Source of the DNA: Chitinophagaceae bacterium
GTDB lineage: Bacteria > Bacteroidota > Bacteroidia > Chitinophagales > Chitinophagaceae
DNA length: 64,000 bases
Direction: 5' to 3'
Assembly (NCBI GenBank): GCA_019745155.1
Contig: JAIETM010000009.1
Location: 1 to 64,000, forward strand
The notes below the pieces were generated by a model, which saw only the letters and a list, made by a program, of their open reading frames with translations, had not been told where the DNA came from and did no database searches. Numbering within the stretch: the first letter of the stretch is position 1; every line of letters begins with the position of its first letter. A program made the position numbers and the translations under genes. Shown here in pieces: positions 41,908 to 51,228 of this stretch.

Positions 41908-43559
41908 CACAATTGGGTTATTTTTCTCAAATAATGTCCTTTCGCATCTACTAGCGGCAGCCCATCACTTGTAACAATAATTCCATTTTCAGGGATTTCT
42001 TTTCTGACAACCTGGCCATTCACGGTGATATCAAATGGTAAAGACATGAAGAAATTATTGACCTTGATTTGGTATTGCTTGTATCCAACTTCCTTGATGG
42101 TAATCTCCATCACTTTTGTTGTTCTGAGATAGAAGTCGAAAAAGGGTTGGAGGTTTTTGCCGGCAGCTTTACTAAAAAGTTTTTCTACATCACTTGTTGT
42201 AACCACATTATCGTAGGTATAGGCAGGATCCGTTGCAAGCTTTTTCAAGGTTGGGAAAAATACTTCATCCCCAATCAAGTAACGTAGACCATGCATGAAA
42301 AAAGAACCTTTTAAGTAAATATCTCCACCTGAATACACTTCTGCTTCGGTAACTTCATCTCCTAGCACCATGGCTTTTCTGTTTTTAACCCCGCGACGAT
42401 GTGCACTGATCATTTCATCATAAGCAGCCTGACCACCTAATTCGTACATGGCGAGTGCTTCTGCATAAGTTGCAATCCCTTCTTGAATCCACATATGTGC
42501 CCAGTCTTGATTGGTCACTTTATTTGCCCACCACTCATGCGCATACTCATGGAATAAATTATCAGAATAGGCCTGTCCGCCTACTGTACGATATGAGAAT
42601 TTATTATCGAAAGTAATCATGGTCTGGTGCTCCATACCAGAGTTGGGCACTTCTGCAATACCAATCTTTTCTTTTACCCATGGATATTCTCCAAAATATT
42701 TTTCCAGTATCCTGCTATCACGCTTTTTGGTTTCAATAACTTTTTTCGCATGCATCGTATCCACTTCTAACACATAATATTCAATGGGCACCTGATTACC
42801 CAGTATGGTGGTATATATGTCCTTAACTACCTTATATTTTCCGATATTAAACAGAATACAATAATTGCTGATAGTGTAATTGGTCTTCCAGTGATAAGTT
42901 GCTTTATTTTTCTTTTGAGTTACGCCCAAGAGCATACCCGGCCCTGCTACCTGCAAATGCGCAGGAACTGTGATCAGTAAAGCAGCTCCCTCGTTGGGCT
43001 CATCGCTTGGATGGTCTTTGCAGGGGAAATACATTTTTCCGCCCTCTGCTTGAATATTAATGGCTACCCAGTCATTTCCGCTCTTATCTTTTTCCCAAGT
43101 AAAACCACCATTCCACGGCGGCCTTACTGCTACCGGAGGTATTCCACTATAATATATACGCACGTATTTCTCACCCTTTTCAAAACCATTTTGAGCTGTG
43201 ATGAATACTTTATCATCTTGTTGTGCAAAGGCAACAGCTTTATTATTCACTGTTACCTTATTCACTAAATAGAGATGAATTAGGTCGAATAATATCGTAT
43301 CTGATTTTTCTAGCTGTTGTATTTTAATTTCAGTGTACCCACTGATTGACCGATTAGGAATATCAATATCCAATGCAAGGGTATAGTGCCTAATATCCAT
43401 CTTCTTTTGTAAAGGATGTAGTTTACCTCCGGAGGTTACATAGGAGATATCGCGATCGTCTATGCGCTTTGTGTGTTGTGCTAAGACCAATTGCGAAAAC
43501 AAAACAAATAGCATTAAACCCACTATCCGAATTGCGGGAAACAGTTTTTTGTACATCAT
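41907..43559 (-). CDS. M1 family metallopeptidase, secreted, copy 2
   Basis: 550 residues from ATG 43559, with a signal peptide ending LVLAQ. The zinc site is HEYAHEWW followed after 18 residues by the third ligand in WIQEGIATYAE. The GAMEN-like motif is NSGMEHQT. It shares the plan of copy 1 but is well diverged, so the pair may have different peptide preferences. It lacks the large C-terminal HEAT-like domain of full-size M1 enzymes, as usual in Bacteroidota. Confidence 0.9.
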   Translation of the reverse strand: MMYKKLFPAIRIVGLMLFVLFSQLVLAQHTKRIDDRDISYVTSGGKLHPLQKKMDIRHYTLALDIDIPNRSISGYTEIKIQQLEKSDTILFDLIHLYLVNKVTVNNKAVAFAQQDDKVFITAQNGFEKGEKYVRIYYSGIPPVAVRPPWNGGFTWEKDKSGNDWVAINIQAEGGKMYFPCKDHPSDEPNEGAALLITVPAHLQVAGPGMLLGVTQKKNKATYHWKTNYTISNYCILFNIGKYKVVKDIYTTILGNQVPIEYYVLEVDTMHAKKVIETKKRDSRILEKYFGEYPWVKEKIGIAEVPNSGMEHQTMITFDNKFSYRTVGGQAYSDNLFHEYAHEWWANKVTNQDWAHMWIQEGIATYAEALAMYELGGQAAYDEMISAHRRGVKNRKAMVLGDEVTEAEVYSGGDIYLKGSFFMHGLRYLIGDEVFFPTLKKLATDPAYTYDNVVTTSDVEKLFSKAAGKNLQPFFDFYLRTTKVMEITIKEVGYKQYQIKVNNFFMSLPFDITVNGQVVRKEIPENGIIVTSDGLPLVDAKGHYLRKITQL

Positions 43560-43752
43560 ATAGGCTAGAATTGAAGTAGTGAAAAGGATTTGAGACGAGG
43601 ACAACAATTATCCAATATACTCAATTTGCTCGATGGACCCCAGCTATGCGTTATTTCTGCACATGTTTACATTTGGCTGCACACATATAATCATCAAAGT
43701 CCTTTGAAATGTCGCCTATACAACCAAACTATTTCCTGATGATAAAGCAAAT

Positions 43753-44583
43753 TTATCGCTGATATATCCTTATATAATCAATTAAATACTCAGAAGGCAG
43801 TTTTGTCTTTTCCAGTGAACCACCCCTGTTGCCACCTAATGCAAGGTTGAGTAAGAGATAATGTGGCTGTCGAAAAGGGTTTCGTCCATCTGATTTATTG
43901 ATTGTTGTATTCAAATCAATCGTATTCAGCAAACGATTGTCGACAAAAATCTGCATCTGCTGCTCATCCCATTCTAATGTCCAAACATGAAATTGATCAG
44001 CCCAGGCTTTACCGCCTAAAGCATCCACTTTTACTGTAGCAGTATCCCAGATGGCCGTGAAAGGCTTCACAGCAGCAACCGCATAATTGGCCAAGATTTT
44101 ATCATCATAATATTCCATGATGTCTACCTCACCATTAGAAGGCCACTCTCCAGAAACACCCAATGTCCAAATAGCTGGCCACAAGCCTGTTTGTGCATCT
44201 ATCTTGGCACGCACTTCTACTTTACCATATTGAAATGCATGGGCTTTTTTCATCACCACGCTGGCAGAAGTGTATTGAATGATTGGCTGATTCGTTTTCC
44301 AATTATTGCTTCCTACTATATAATTGGGGTTAGGCTTTTGTTCTTTTCTTCCAGTAATAACTAGGTAACCATTTCTGCATACTGCATTTTCTGCTTGATA
44401 CCATTGCGCTTCATTGTTGCGTACAAAGCCCTGCTCAAACCGCCACTTGCTGGTATCCGGACTTCCATTCTGATTAAACTCATCCGACCAAATAAGTCGG
44501 TAAGGTTTGGGCGCAACACTTTGTGCATACAAACGGGCATATCCAAAAACAATGAAAGGTAAAAGGAGGCGTATCAATCGCAT
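43753..44583 (-). CDS. Secreted glycoside hydrolase family 16 (beta-glucanase)
   Basis: 276 residues from ATG 44583, with a signal peptide ending YAQ. The fold is a single GH16 jelly roll: LIWSDEFNQNGSPDTSKW, YGKVEVRAKIDAQTGLWPAIWTLG, the catalytic ExDxxE in NGEVDIMEYYDD, and WHVWTLEWDEQQMQIFVDN later. The methionine between the acids marks the beta-bulge type of active site (laminarinase-like). It probably cleaves beta-1,3- or mixed-linkage glucans. No SusC/SusD pair is nearby. Confidence 0.88.
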   Translation of the reverse strand: MRLIRLLLPFIVFGYARLYAQSVAPKPYRLIWSDEFNQNGSPDTSKWRFEQGFVRNNEAQWYQAENAVCRNGYLVITGRKEQKPNPNYIVGSNNWKTNQPIIQYTSASVVMKKAHAFQYGKVEVRAKIDAQTGLWPAIWTLGVSGEWPSNGEVDIMEYYDDKILANYAVAAVKPFTAIWDTATVKVDALGGKAWADQFHVWTLEWDEQQMQIFVDNRLLNTIDLNTTINKSDGRNPFRQPHYLLLNLALGGNRGGSLEKTKLPSEYLIDYIRIYQR

Positions 44584-44713
44584 AGTCAATGAGTTGCTAG
44601 TAAAGATACATAGCGTCAAGAGCGGTTTGAGTGACGAATCATTCAGCTTAAGGGTATACCTGCTTCAGTTAAATGAGCGATCATTCGAAAAAAAGATTTG
44701 TTTAGAAAACTAT

Positions 44714-44733
44714 TCATCGTAATATTGCGATGA
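44714..44733. promoter_or_regulatory. ArsR operator before arsR
   Basis: TCATCGTAATATTGCGATGA is a near-perfect 20-bp palindrome ending one base before the arsR start codon. Its core TAATATTG could double as the -7 element (TAnnTTTG with one mismatch). The same sequence recurs inverted at 45083-45104. Confidence 0.7.
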
Positions 44734-44734
44734 A

Positions 44735-45067
44735 ATGGGCACTACTAAGACAATAGACTACAGCAAACAGGAACTGGAAATAGCTCGCTATGCCAAAGCA
44801 TTAGCGCATCCGGCGCGTGTGGCTATTCTTCAATTACTCCTGAAAAAGCAGGCATGCGTGTGTGGCGATATTGTAGACGAGCTACCCATTGCACAATCTA
44901 CCGTATCACAACACTTGAAAGAACTGAAAGATGCCGGCCTCATCAAAGGCAATATTGAAGGTGTTGCCACCTGCTATTGCATTGATGAGAAAGCATGGAA
45001 CAAAGCAGTAAGCTTGCTGAGTGGTCTGCTGGGTAAACAACCTCTTGTACAACAAAACTGCTGCTGA
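44735..45067 (+). CDS. arsR: Arsenic-responsive repressor ArsR
   Basis: 110-residue winged-helix repressor. ALAHPARVAILQLLLKKQACVCGDIVDELPIAQSTVSQHLKELKDAGLIKG is the ArsR/SmtB pattern. The CVCGD segment at the start of the DNA-recognition region is the As(III)/Sb(III) cysteine site, and a CC pair ends the protein. It opens the ars operon. Two copies of its presumed operator flank it (44714-44733 and 45083-45104). Confidence 0.92.
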   Translation: MGTTKTIDYSKQELEIARYAKALAHPARVAILQLLLKKQACVCGDIVDELPIAQSTVSQHLKELKDAGLIKGNIEGVATCYCIDEKAWNKAVSLLSGLLGKQPLVQQNCC

Positions 45068-45082
45068 TTTTTTTTACACTAA

Positions 45083-45104
45083 TTCATCGCATTATTACGA
45101 TTAA
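45083..45104. promoter_or_regulatory. Second ArsR operator, before arsM
   Basis: TTCATCGCATTATTACGATTAA. Its reverse complement carries ATCGTAATAATGCGATGAA, matching the arsR operator at 18 of 19 positions, in opposite orientation. It lies 17 bp before the arsM start, so arsM-acr3-arsC may have a second regulated promoter. Confidence 0.65.
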
Positions 45105-45120
45105 CCATAAAACAATCAAT

Positions 45121-45972
45121 ATGAAAACAGATGCTGAACTGAAAGCCCTTGTACGTGAAAAGTATAGTGAGATAGCACTGCAAGACAAAGCCACCAATAT
45201 GTCTTCCTGCTGCGGGGCAGGCGGTTGCTCTACAGAAGTCTACAATATCATGTCTGATGATTACAGCAATTTAAATGGTTATACCGAAGCAGCTGATTTG
45301 GGTCTGGGTTGCGGACTGCCTACTCAGTTTGCACAAATCAAACCCGGCGATACTGTAATTGATTTAGGCAGTGGCGCAGGTAATGACTGCTTTGTGGCAC
45401 GTCATGAAACTGGTGTGAGTGGCAAAGTAATTGGTATCGATTTTACACCTGCAATGGTGGAGAAAGCCCGCGCCAATGCAGAAAAACTTGGCTACAATAA
45501 CGTGGAGTTCAGACAAGGCGATATTGAACAAATGCCCGTAAGTGCAAATATGGCTGATGTGATTGTGAGCAATTGTGTATTAAACCTTGTACCCAATAAA
45601 GATGGTGTATTCAAAGAAATCTATCGCGTTCTGAAACCTGGCGGCCACTTCAGCATCAGTGATGTGGTACTGGTGGGCAATCTGCCTGCAGCATTACAAC
45701 AAGCCGCTGAAATGTACGCGGGCTGTGTATCAGGCGCCATTCAGAAAGATGTGTATCTGGAAATGATTCGTATCAACGGATTTGAGCAAGTCACCATTCA
45801 GAAAGAAAAACCCATCATCATCCCTGATGATATCTTACAGCAATACCTGAACGCTGAACAATTGGCTCAATTCAAATCAAGTGAGCTTGGTATTTTCAGC
45901 ATCACCGTTTTTGCACAAAAACCATCAACCGAAAAAACCAACTGCTGCACACCAGGATCTGGTTGCTGCTAA
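45121..45972 (+). CDS. arsM: Arsenite S-adenosylmethionine methyltransferase ArsM
   Basis: 283 residues. The N-terminal cysteine group SCCGAGGCS lies at about 29-37. The SAM-binding motif [11 protein letters not shown] lies near 82, and [38 protein letters not shown] is typical of the family. Further conserved cysteines sit in [10 protein letters not shown] and [10 protein letters not shown], giving the three thiols that bind As(III). A CC-x5-CC end ([10 protein letters not shown]) is an extra metal-binding tail. It methylates arsenite to methylated species. It sits 53 bp after arsR and 10 bp before acr3. Confidence 0.93.
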   Translation: MKTDAELKALVREKYSEIALQDKATNMSSCCGAGGCSTEVYNIMSDDYSNLNGYTEAADLGLGCGLPTQFAQIKPGDTVIDLGSGAGNDCFVARHETGVSGKVIGIDFTPAMVEKARANAEKLGYNNVEFRQGDIEQMPVSANMADVIVSNCVLNLVPNKDGVFKEIYRVLKPGGHFSISDVVLVGNLPAALQQAAEMYAGCVSGAIQKDVYLEMIRINGFEQVTIQKEKPIIIPDDILQQYLNAEQLAQFKSSELGIFSITVFAQKPSTEKTNCCTPGSGCC

Positions 45973-45982
45973 ACAAAACACT

Positions 45983-47050
45983 ATGTCGGCCAATAACTGC
46001 GCACCTGCACACGAAAGAAAACAACTCGGGTTTCTGGACAGATACCTGACACTATGGATTTTTCTGGCCATGCTGGCCGGAGTAGGCATCGGTTATTACC
46101 TGCCCGAATCATCCGATTATGTAAAAACACTTTCCTCAGGCACTACCAATATTCCATTAGCCATTGGTTTGATCCTGATGATGTATCCGCCTTTTGTGAA
46201 AGTGCGTTACCATTTATTAGGTGAAGTGTTCCGCAATACCAAAGTGCTGGGCGCTTCACTTTTTCTAAACTGGATCATTGGCCCCATTCTGATGTTTGTG
46301 CTGGCTATTTTCTTTTTGCAGGATTATCCTGAATACATGACGGGATTAATCCTGATTGGTCTGGCACGTTGTATCGCCATGGTGATTGTATGGAACGAAT
46401 TAGCAGAGGGCAGTCGCGAATATGCAGCCGGCTTGGTAGCACTCAACAGTATCTTTCAGGTTTTGCTATATAGTGTCTATGCTTATGTATTCATCACCTT
46501 ACTACCTCCGCTTTTTGGATTTACTGGTGCAGTTGTAGAAATCACAATCGGTGAAATTGCGCAGACGGTTGCTATTTACCTAGGTATTCCTTTTGCTGCA
46601 GGCTATCTCACACGTTGGTTGCTGATAAAAGTAAAAGGTGAAAACTGGCTTAATGAAGTATTCATTCCGAAGATCAGTCCGATTACATTGATTGCCCTGC
46701 TTTTCACCATAGTCGTCATGTTCAGCCTGAAAGGGAAAGCCATTGTACAGATTCCGATGGATGTTTTACGCATCGCACTTCCACTGATCATTTATTTCGC
46801 TGTCATGTTCTTCGTGAGTTTCCTGATTGGCAAAAAATTAGGCGCAGATTACGCTACCAATACTTCTATTGCATTTACTGCAGCAGGCAACAATTTTGAG
46901 TTGGCTATCGCAGTTGCTATTGGTGTATTTGGTATTCAGAGCGGACAAGCATTTGCTGGCGTTATCGGTCCGCTGGTAGAAGTGCCCGCGCTGATTATTT
47001 TGGTAAAAGTTGCTTTCTGGTTAAGAGATCAATTCTATCGTTCAAAATAA
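45983..47050 (+). CDS. acr3: Arsenite efflux transporter, ACR3 family
   Basis: 355 residues from ATG 45983, ten membrane helices. [19 protein letters not shown] at the start, [23 protein letters not shown] with the essential cysteine, and [21 protein letters not shown] near residue 300 are ACR3 signatures. It exports As(III) by proton or sodium exchange. An in-frame start inside arsM at 45881 is not used. arsC follows after 4 bp. Confidence 0.93.
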   Translation: MSANNCAPAHERKQLGFLDRYLTLWIFLAMLAGVGIGYYLPESSDYVKTLSSGTTNIPLAIGLILMMYPPFVKVRYHLLGEVFRNTKVLGASLFLNWIIGPILMFVLAIFFLQDYPEYMTGLILIGLARCIAMVIVWNELAEGSREYAAGLVALNSIFQVLLYSVYAYVFITLLPPLFGFTGAVVEITIGEIAQTVAIYLGIPFAAGYLTRWLLIKVKGENWLNEVFIPKISPITLIALLFTIVVMFSLKGKAIVQIPMDVLRIALPLIIYFAVMFFVSFLIGKKLGADYATNTSIAFTAAGNNFELAIAVAIGVFGIQSGQAFAGVIGPLVEVPALIILVKVAFWLRDQFYRSK

Positions 47051-47054
47051 ATGT

Positions 47055-47468
47055 ATGAAAACAATTCTTGTACTCTGTACAGGCAATAGCTGCAGAAGCC
47101 AGATTGCCCATGGTTATTTAGCAAAGTTTGCAGGCGACAAAGCCCAGATTCTCAGTGCTGGTGTGGAAACACATGGTGTTAATCCAAGAGCCATTGCCAC
47201 CATGCAAGAAGATGGGGTTGATATCTCCCACCACACTTCCAATAATGTGTTGGAATATCAGGGACTGCCAGTTGACTTTGTCATTACAGTTTGTGATAAC
47301 GCTAAAGAACGTTGTCCGGTCTTTCCAAGTGCAGCACAAAAATTCCATTACAATTTCCCTGACCCAGCAAAAGCAACGGGTACAGAAGAAGAAATTATGG
47401 TACAGTTCCGTAGTGTGCGCGATATGATCAAAACCTATTGCGCAGATTTTGTAGCAGCCAATCTGTAG
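47055..47468 (+). CDS. arsC: Arsenate reductase, low-molecular-weight phosphatase type
   Basis: 137 residues. The P-loop CTGNSCRS starts at C8, giving the nucleophile of the thioredoxin-coupled ArsC class. The later cysteines in VCDNAKERCPVFPSA provide the disulfide relay (C-x6-C), and FPDPAKA contains the acid. It reduces arsenate to arsenite for Acr3 export. It is the last gene of the operon and converges with the DoxX-like gene after 6 bp. Confidence 0.93.
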   Translation: MKTILVLCTGNSCRSQIAHGYLAKFAGDKAQILSAGVETHGVNPRAIATMQEDGVDISHHTSNNVLEYQGLPVDFVITVCDNAKERCPVFPSAAQKFHYNFPDPAKATGTEEEIMVQFRSVRDMIKTYCADFVAANL

Positions 47469-47474
47469 AACGCA

Positions 47475-47894
47475 TTAATCGTTGTCCTCGAAATGCAGGT
47501 GCTGATGATGTGCGCCTGCTGCGAGGTGCAAGGCAAAACTGGCGATGGCTGTATCCTTCAATACATTGATGAGAGCAAACACCTTCATCTCTTCCATACC
47601 CGCATTCAGGTAATTGGGAATATGTACTGTTAGAATGAAGAAAAATAAAAAGCCTGCTAATAAATAGCTAGCCAGCTTTACATAATAATTGAAGATAAAA
47701 GAGAAGCCTACCAGTAAAAAACAGACACCTACTAAGTAAGCCCACTTAATACCACCCGGTAAAAAGAAGGGTACATATACCAACAAATCATTGGGTTTCA
47801 TCAAATGATAAGCACCAAGGCAAATCAATACAAGCGCCAATAAATAAATGGCAATACGAGATACCACATGGTATTTGCTAAGATCTAAACGCAT
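47475..47894 (-). CDS. DoxX-like small membrane protein
   Basis: 139 residues with four membrane helices (about 11-28, 42-63, 69-90, 106-125), of the DoxX/SURF4-like group: GAYHLMKPNDLLVYVPFFLPGGIKW and LVGFSFIFNYYVKLASYLLAGFLF. The C-terminus is rich in His (AAGAHHQHLHFEDND), a possible metal-binding tail. Function is not known; relatives have been linked to quinol oxidation and stress. It converges with arsC. Confidence 0.7.
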   Translation of the reverse strand: MRLDLSKYHVVSRIAIYLLALVLICLGAYHLMKPNDLLVYVPFFLPGGIKWAYLVGVCFLLVGFSFIFNYYVKLASYLLAGFLFFFILTVHIPNYLNAGMEEMKVFALINVLKDTAIASFALHLAAGAHHQHLHFEDND

Positions 47895-47992
47895 GATATA
47901 GGGGTTTGGTTAGTATAAGGTACAATTAGCCCCAAACTTGTTGCGCTTTTGTGTGAGCTTCGGTAACAAGTATCTCAACAAAATGCTATCCC

Positions 47993-50056
47993 TTAATTGG
48001 CAATCAAACTCATGGCAAAACCGCCACCAGACGCCAAACGCAAGTTGAGTTTATCGCCTCTCTGCACATTCCTGTGCTCTATGATATAGGCTTCAGGATT
48101 CTTTGCATAATCGGCATTGTCGCTATCTCGATAAATACTTGCCCGATACGTTTTGCCTACTTCCAGAAAATTCAAGACTATTTCCTGCTGACGTGATTGC
48201 TCATTGGTGATACCGCCAATAAACCAATCTGATTTTGCTTTTGCCCTGCGGGCGATGGTGATATACTCACCCGGCTCAGCAAACAGCACTTTCGTCTCAG
48301 ACCAATTCACAGGCACATCCTTGATAAATTGAAACGCATCTAAGTGTTGTTCATAATTCTCCGGAAGATCAGCGGCCATTTGTAGCGGACTATACATGGT
48401 TACATACAATGCCAGCTGCTTGGCCAAAGTGGATCGTACACGTTGCTTTCGAGCCGGCTCAAACTGATTCAATTGCATACGAAACAAACCCGGCGTATAG
48501 TCCATGGGACCGCCCATTAACCGCGTAAAAGGCAGAATGGTATTGTGCGCGGGCGTAATACCTAAAGTTGGTGCATTATTGAACTCCGCTCCGCGGGATG
48601 CTTCTGCAGCCATGAAATTGGGATAGGTTCTGTGCAAGCCTGTTGGCCTTACCGGTTCATGTGCATCAATCATGATACCATATTTCGCTGCTTTCGCAAT
48701 AACACGGTTATAATGATTCACCATCCATTGTCCATCATGGTGTTCTCCGCGTGGAATGATTTGCCCAACATAGCCCGTTTTCACCGCACGCATATTGTGG
48801 TTAATCATAAACCGATAAGCGGTATCCATCCATCGCTCATAATTGGTAGCTGAACCCGATGTTTCATGATGCATGATCAACTGCACATTCTTTTCTTTCG
48901 CATAAGCCACCAAATGATTGATATCATAGTCGGGATAAGGGGTTACAAAATCGAATACATCTTCTTTCCAATGCCCAATCCAATCTTCCCAGCCTTTGTT
49001 CCATCCTTCTACCAACACACCATCAAAACCATGCTGTGCTGCAAAGTCGATGTATCGTTTCACATTAGCTGTATTGGCGCCATGTTTACCCCCCGCCAAT
49101 TGCCAGGTAGCTTTACCAATATGCATCTCCCACCACATACCCAGAAATTTTTGGGGAAGAATAAAATCGGTTTGCGGTAAAGCATTTGGCTCATTTAAGT
49201 TCAAAATAGTTCTAGAAAGTAATAAGTCTGCTGCGCGATCACTCACCAATATGGTACGCCATGGAGTAGCAAAGGGCGCATGCACATAGGCTTTATTGCC
49301 AACGGCATCAGGCACCAAATGCGAAACAAAAGTTTTACTGATTGGCTGATACACTAGCTGCATCGCAGGATAATTCACCAAAGCAGCTTCATGCAAATTG
49401 ATGTACAAGCCATCTGCAGATTTCATTTGCAAGGGCGTTTGTACACCTGTTTTACTGAAACGTGCTGTTACCAGAATATCTTTTTCTTTCGCACCAGCTT
49501 TGAATGCATCAATTGCAGAAAGCTTGGTTTGCTCATAAGTATATTCATTTGTTTCATAATCGCCGGGAATCCAAAAAGCGGTATGATCACCCGTCATTCG
49601 AAATTGGGTTTGTTCGTCCCTTACTACAAAATAATCTACACCGTGCTGCTGTGGAAACACATATCGAAAGCCAACACCATCTGCAAACACACGAAACTGT
49701 AGATCCAGCTTTAGATAAGGCGCTTTTAGTTGTTGCAGATGCAAAACCAATTGTACATGACTATTCAGGATAGCATCTTCCTCTCCCCAAACAGGTTGCC
49801 AACTTTCGTCTAATCTACTGCTATCCACACCTATTAGCTTAAAACGATCCAATACTGCAGCCGGCTTATTGATGGTGAAAGAAAAGGTAGAAGGCAAAAC
49901 AACAGGCTTACCCTTAAACTGAACTGCATATAAGACCATGCCATCAGGCTTTACTTCGGTGCTTAACTGTATAAACTGTTTACTAATGGTAATTTTTTGT
50001 GCGCTTACATTAGCAGCTAAAACGCTGATCAACAGCAGAGAAAAGAATTTTTGCAT
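47993..50056 (-). CDS. Glycoside hydrolase family 97 (alpha-glycosidase)
   Basis: 687 residues with a signal peptide. The N-terminal beta-sandwich (about 25-280) has FRVFADGVGFRYVFPQQ and the Glu-rich loop. The TIM barrel (about 290-560) carries the signature GFDGVLVEGWNKGWEDW and the block MIDAHEPVRPTGLHRTYPNFMAAEASRGAEFN, then LPFTRLMGGPMDYTPG. The C-terminal beta domain ends the protein. GH97 enzymes are calcium-dependent alpha-glucosidases or alpha-galactosidases of the periplasm. Which activity it has is not decidable here. It is not inside a Sus-type locus. Confidence 0.93.
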   Translation of the reverse strand: MQKFFSLLLISVLAANVSAQKITISKQFIQLSTEVKPDGMVLYAVQFKGKPVVLPSTFSFTINKPAAVLDRFKLIGVDSSRLDESWQPVWGEEDAILNSHVQLVLHLQQLKAPYLKLDLQFRVFADGVGFRYVFPQQHGVDYFVVRDEQTQFRMTGDHTAFWIPGDYETNEYTYEQTKLSAIDAFKAGAKEKDILVTARFSKTGVQTPLQMKSADGLYINLHEAALVNYPAMQLVYQPISKTFVSHLVPDAVGNKAYVHAPFATPWRTILVSDRAADLLLSRTILNLNEPNALPQTDFILPQKFLGMWWEMHIGKATWQLAGGKHGANTANVKRYIDFAAQHGFDGVLVEGWNKGWEDWIGHWKEDVFDFVTPYPDYDINHLVAYAKEKNVQLIMHHETSGSATNYERWMDTAYRFMINHNMRAVKTGYVGQIIPRGEHHDGQWMVNHYNRVIAKAAKYGIMIDAHEPVRPTGLHRTYPNFMAAEASRGAEFNNAPTLGITPAHNTILPFTRLMGGPMDYTPGLFRMQLNQFEPARKQRVRSTLAKQLALYVTMYSPLQMAADLPENYEQHLDAFQFIKDVPVNWSETKVLFAEPGEYITIARRAKAKSDWFIGGITNEQSRQQEIVLNFLEVGKTYRASIYRDSDNADYAKNPEAYIIEHRNVQRGDKLNLRLASGGGFAMSLIAN

Positions 50057-50131
50057 ATACGGGAATTCACTTAATTGAATATACTGATTTCAATTGAGTA
50101 AACCTGATGCCCCGTAAGCAGTCCAAACTAC

Positions 50132-50719
50132 ATGCCCCCACTCAGTAGATCCGCTACAATATTGTTGTTTGCCTCCAGCCTCTGGTATTTTGGCGAAGGT
50201 CTTTTCGGACCCTTATTTGCCGTATTTGCTGAGAAAGTGGGCGGTGATATCATGGATATTACCTGGGCATGGTCTTTATACCTGATCGTAACTGGTATTT
50301 CCTATGTGGCCATCGGGAAGATTTTCAACAGAACAAAATGGAAATCGAAATTGATAGTTATTGGCTACGCATTAAACACCCTATTCACTTTTGCGTATCT
50401 GCTGGTAGATGATACGATGGGACTTTTATTGGTACAAGTTGGACTTGGCTTAGCAGAAGCCATATCAACACCTGCATGGGATGCTTCTTTTGCATCTGAA
50501 TTAGAAGACACCAATGATACTTTTCTGTGGGGTATCGCCAACGGACAATCCTTTTTCGTGTCAGGCATTGCGATTGCTATCGGCGGGTTGATTGCGAATT
50601 ATATCTCATTTGATGCACTCTTCATACTCATGGGTAGTATTCAACTCATGGCTACACTTATTCAAGCCAAAGCTAGTTTTGGCAAGAATGCTATGACAAG
50701 CGCCAATCCTGTTTCCTAA
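50132..50719 (+). CDS. Half-size MFS-type transporter (six helices)
   Basis: 195 residues with six membrane helices, equivalent to one half of a major facilitator. The A-loop-like segment is IGKIFNRTKWKSKLIVIGY after helix 2, and LGLAEAISTPAWDASFASE contains the family's conserved acidic residues in helix 4. Stand-alone six-helix MFS-like proteins of this size occur in many bacteria and may dimerise. The frame is intact with its own stop, so truncation is not indicated. It converges with the GNAT gene with 29 bp overlap. Confidence 0.65.
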   Translation: MPPLSRSATILLFASSLWYFGEGLFGPLFAVFAEKVGGDIMDITWAWSLYLIVTGISYVAIGKIFNRTKWKSKLIVIGYALNTLFTFAYLLVDDTMGLLLVQVGLGLAEAISTPAWDASFASELEDTNDTFLWGIANGQSFFVSGIAIAIGGLIANYISFDALFILMGSIQLMATLIQAKASFGKNAMTSANPVS

Positions 50720-51224
50720 TGGCGTAGACGACATTAAGGCGACTAGCTTCGCCATAATACGCTACTTCTTCTTCACCCATAAAACGAGCACCTAATTTTT
50801 CCATGGCTTTTCTGGAGCGAAGATTATTAGCACCAACGTGAAAAATGATGGTATTGACATATTGCAAAGCATGTGCAATCATCAAATGTTTGACTGCACG
50901 ATTAATGCCCTTACCCCAACAAGCACGGCTAAAAAAAGTATAGCCAATCTTCACTTCATGTTGCTCAGGCAGATAATCATAGAATCTACTGCAGCCAAGA
51001 ATTTCATGTATGGTGGCATCTCTAATGAGTAAAGCACCACCCGATTCCATCGCACCTGTGAAATAATTGGTAAACACTTCTCGCTTGTATCTGTCAGGAT
51101 TGGGATGCTGCTCCCAAATCAATGGATCTGATGCTACAGTATACAAGGCTTCAAAATCATCTGCCTGCAATGGACTTAAATACACGAGTGCATTAGAAAG
51201 CTGTGGTTGCCAATTGGGTTGCAT
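50691..51224 (-). CDS. GNAT acetyltransferase (RimJ/RimL type)
   Basis: 177 residues with the RimJ-like GNAT pattern: LVYLSPLQADDFEALYTVASDPLIWEQHP at the start, CSRFYD, EVKIGYTFFSRACWGKGINRAVKHLMIAHAL (acetyl-CoA loop) and FHVGANNLRSRKAMEKLGARFMGEE. Such enzymes acetylate N-termini, lysines or small amines. Substrate unknown. It ends 29 bp inside the convergent MFS gene and starts 4 bp after the endonuclease-like gene's stop. Confidence 0.85.
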   Translation of the reverse strand: MQPNWQPQLSNALVYLSPLQADDFEALYTVASDPLIWEQHPNPDRYKREVFTNYFTGAMESGGALLIRDATIHEILGCSRFYDYLPEQHEVKIGYTFFSRACWGKGINRAVKHLMIAHALQYVNTIIFHVGANNLRSRKAMEKLGARFMGEEEVAYYGEASRLNVVYAIRKQDWRLS

Positions 51225-51228
51225 AAAT

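Noticed and set aside
45881-45982. Extended N-terminus of Acr3 inside arsM
   Set aside because: The extension is arsM sequence in another frame; ATG at 45983 starts the conserved ACR3 region.
50132-50719. Truncated MFS transporter pseudogene
   Set aside because: The frame is intact from start to stop with six complete helices, and stand-alone half-size MFS-like proteins are known.
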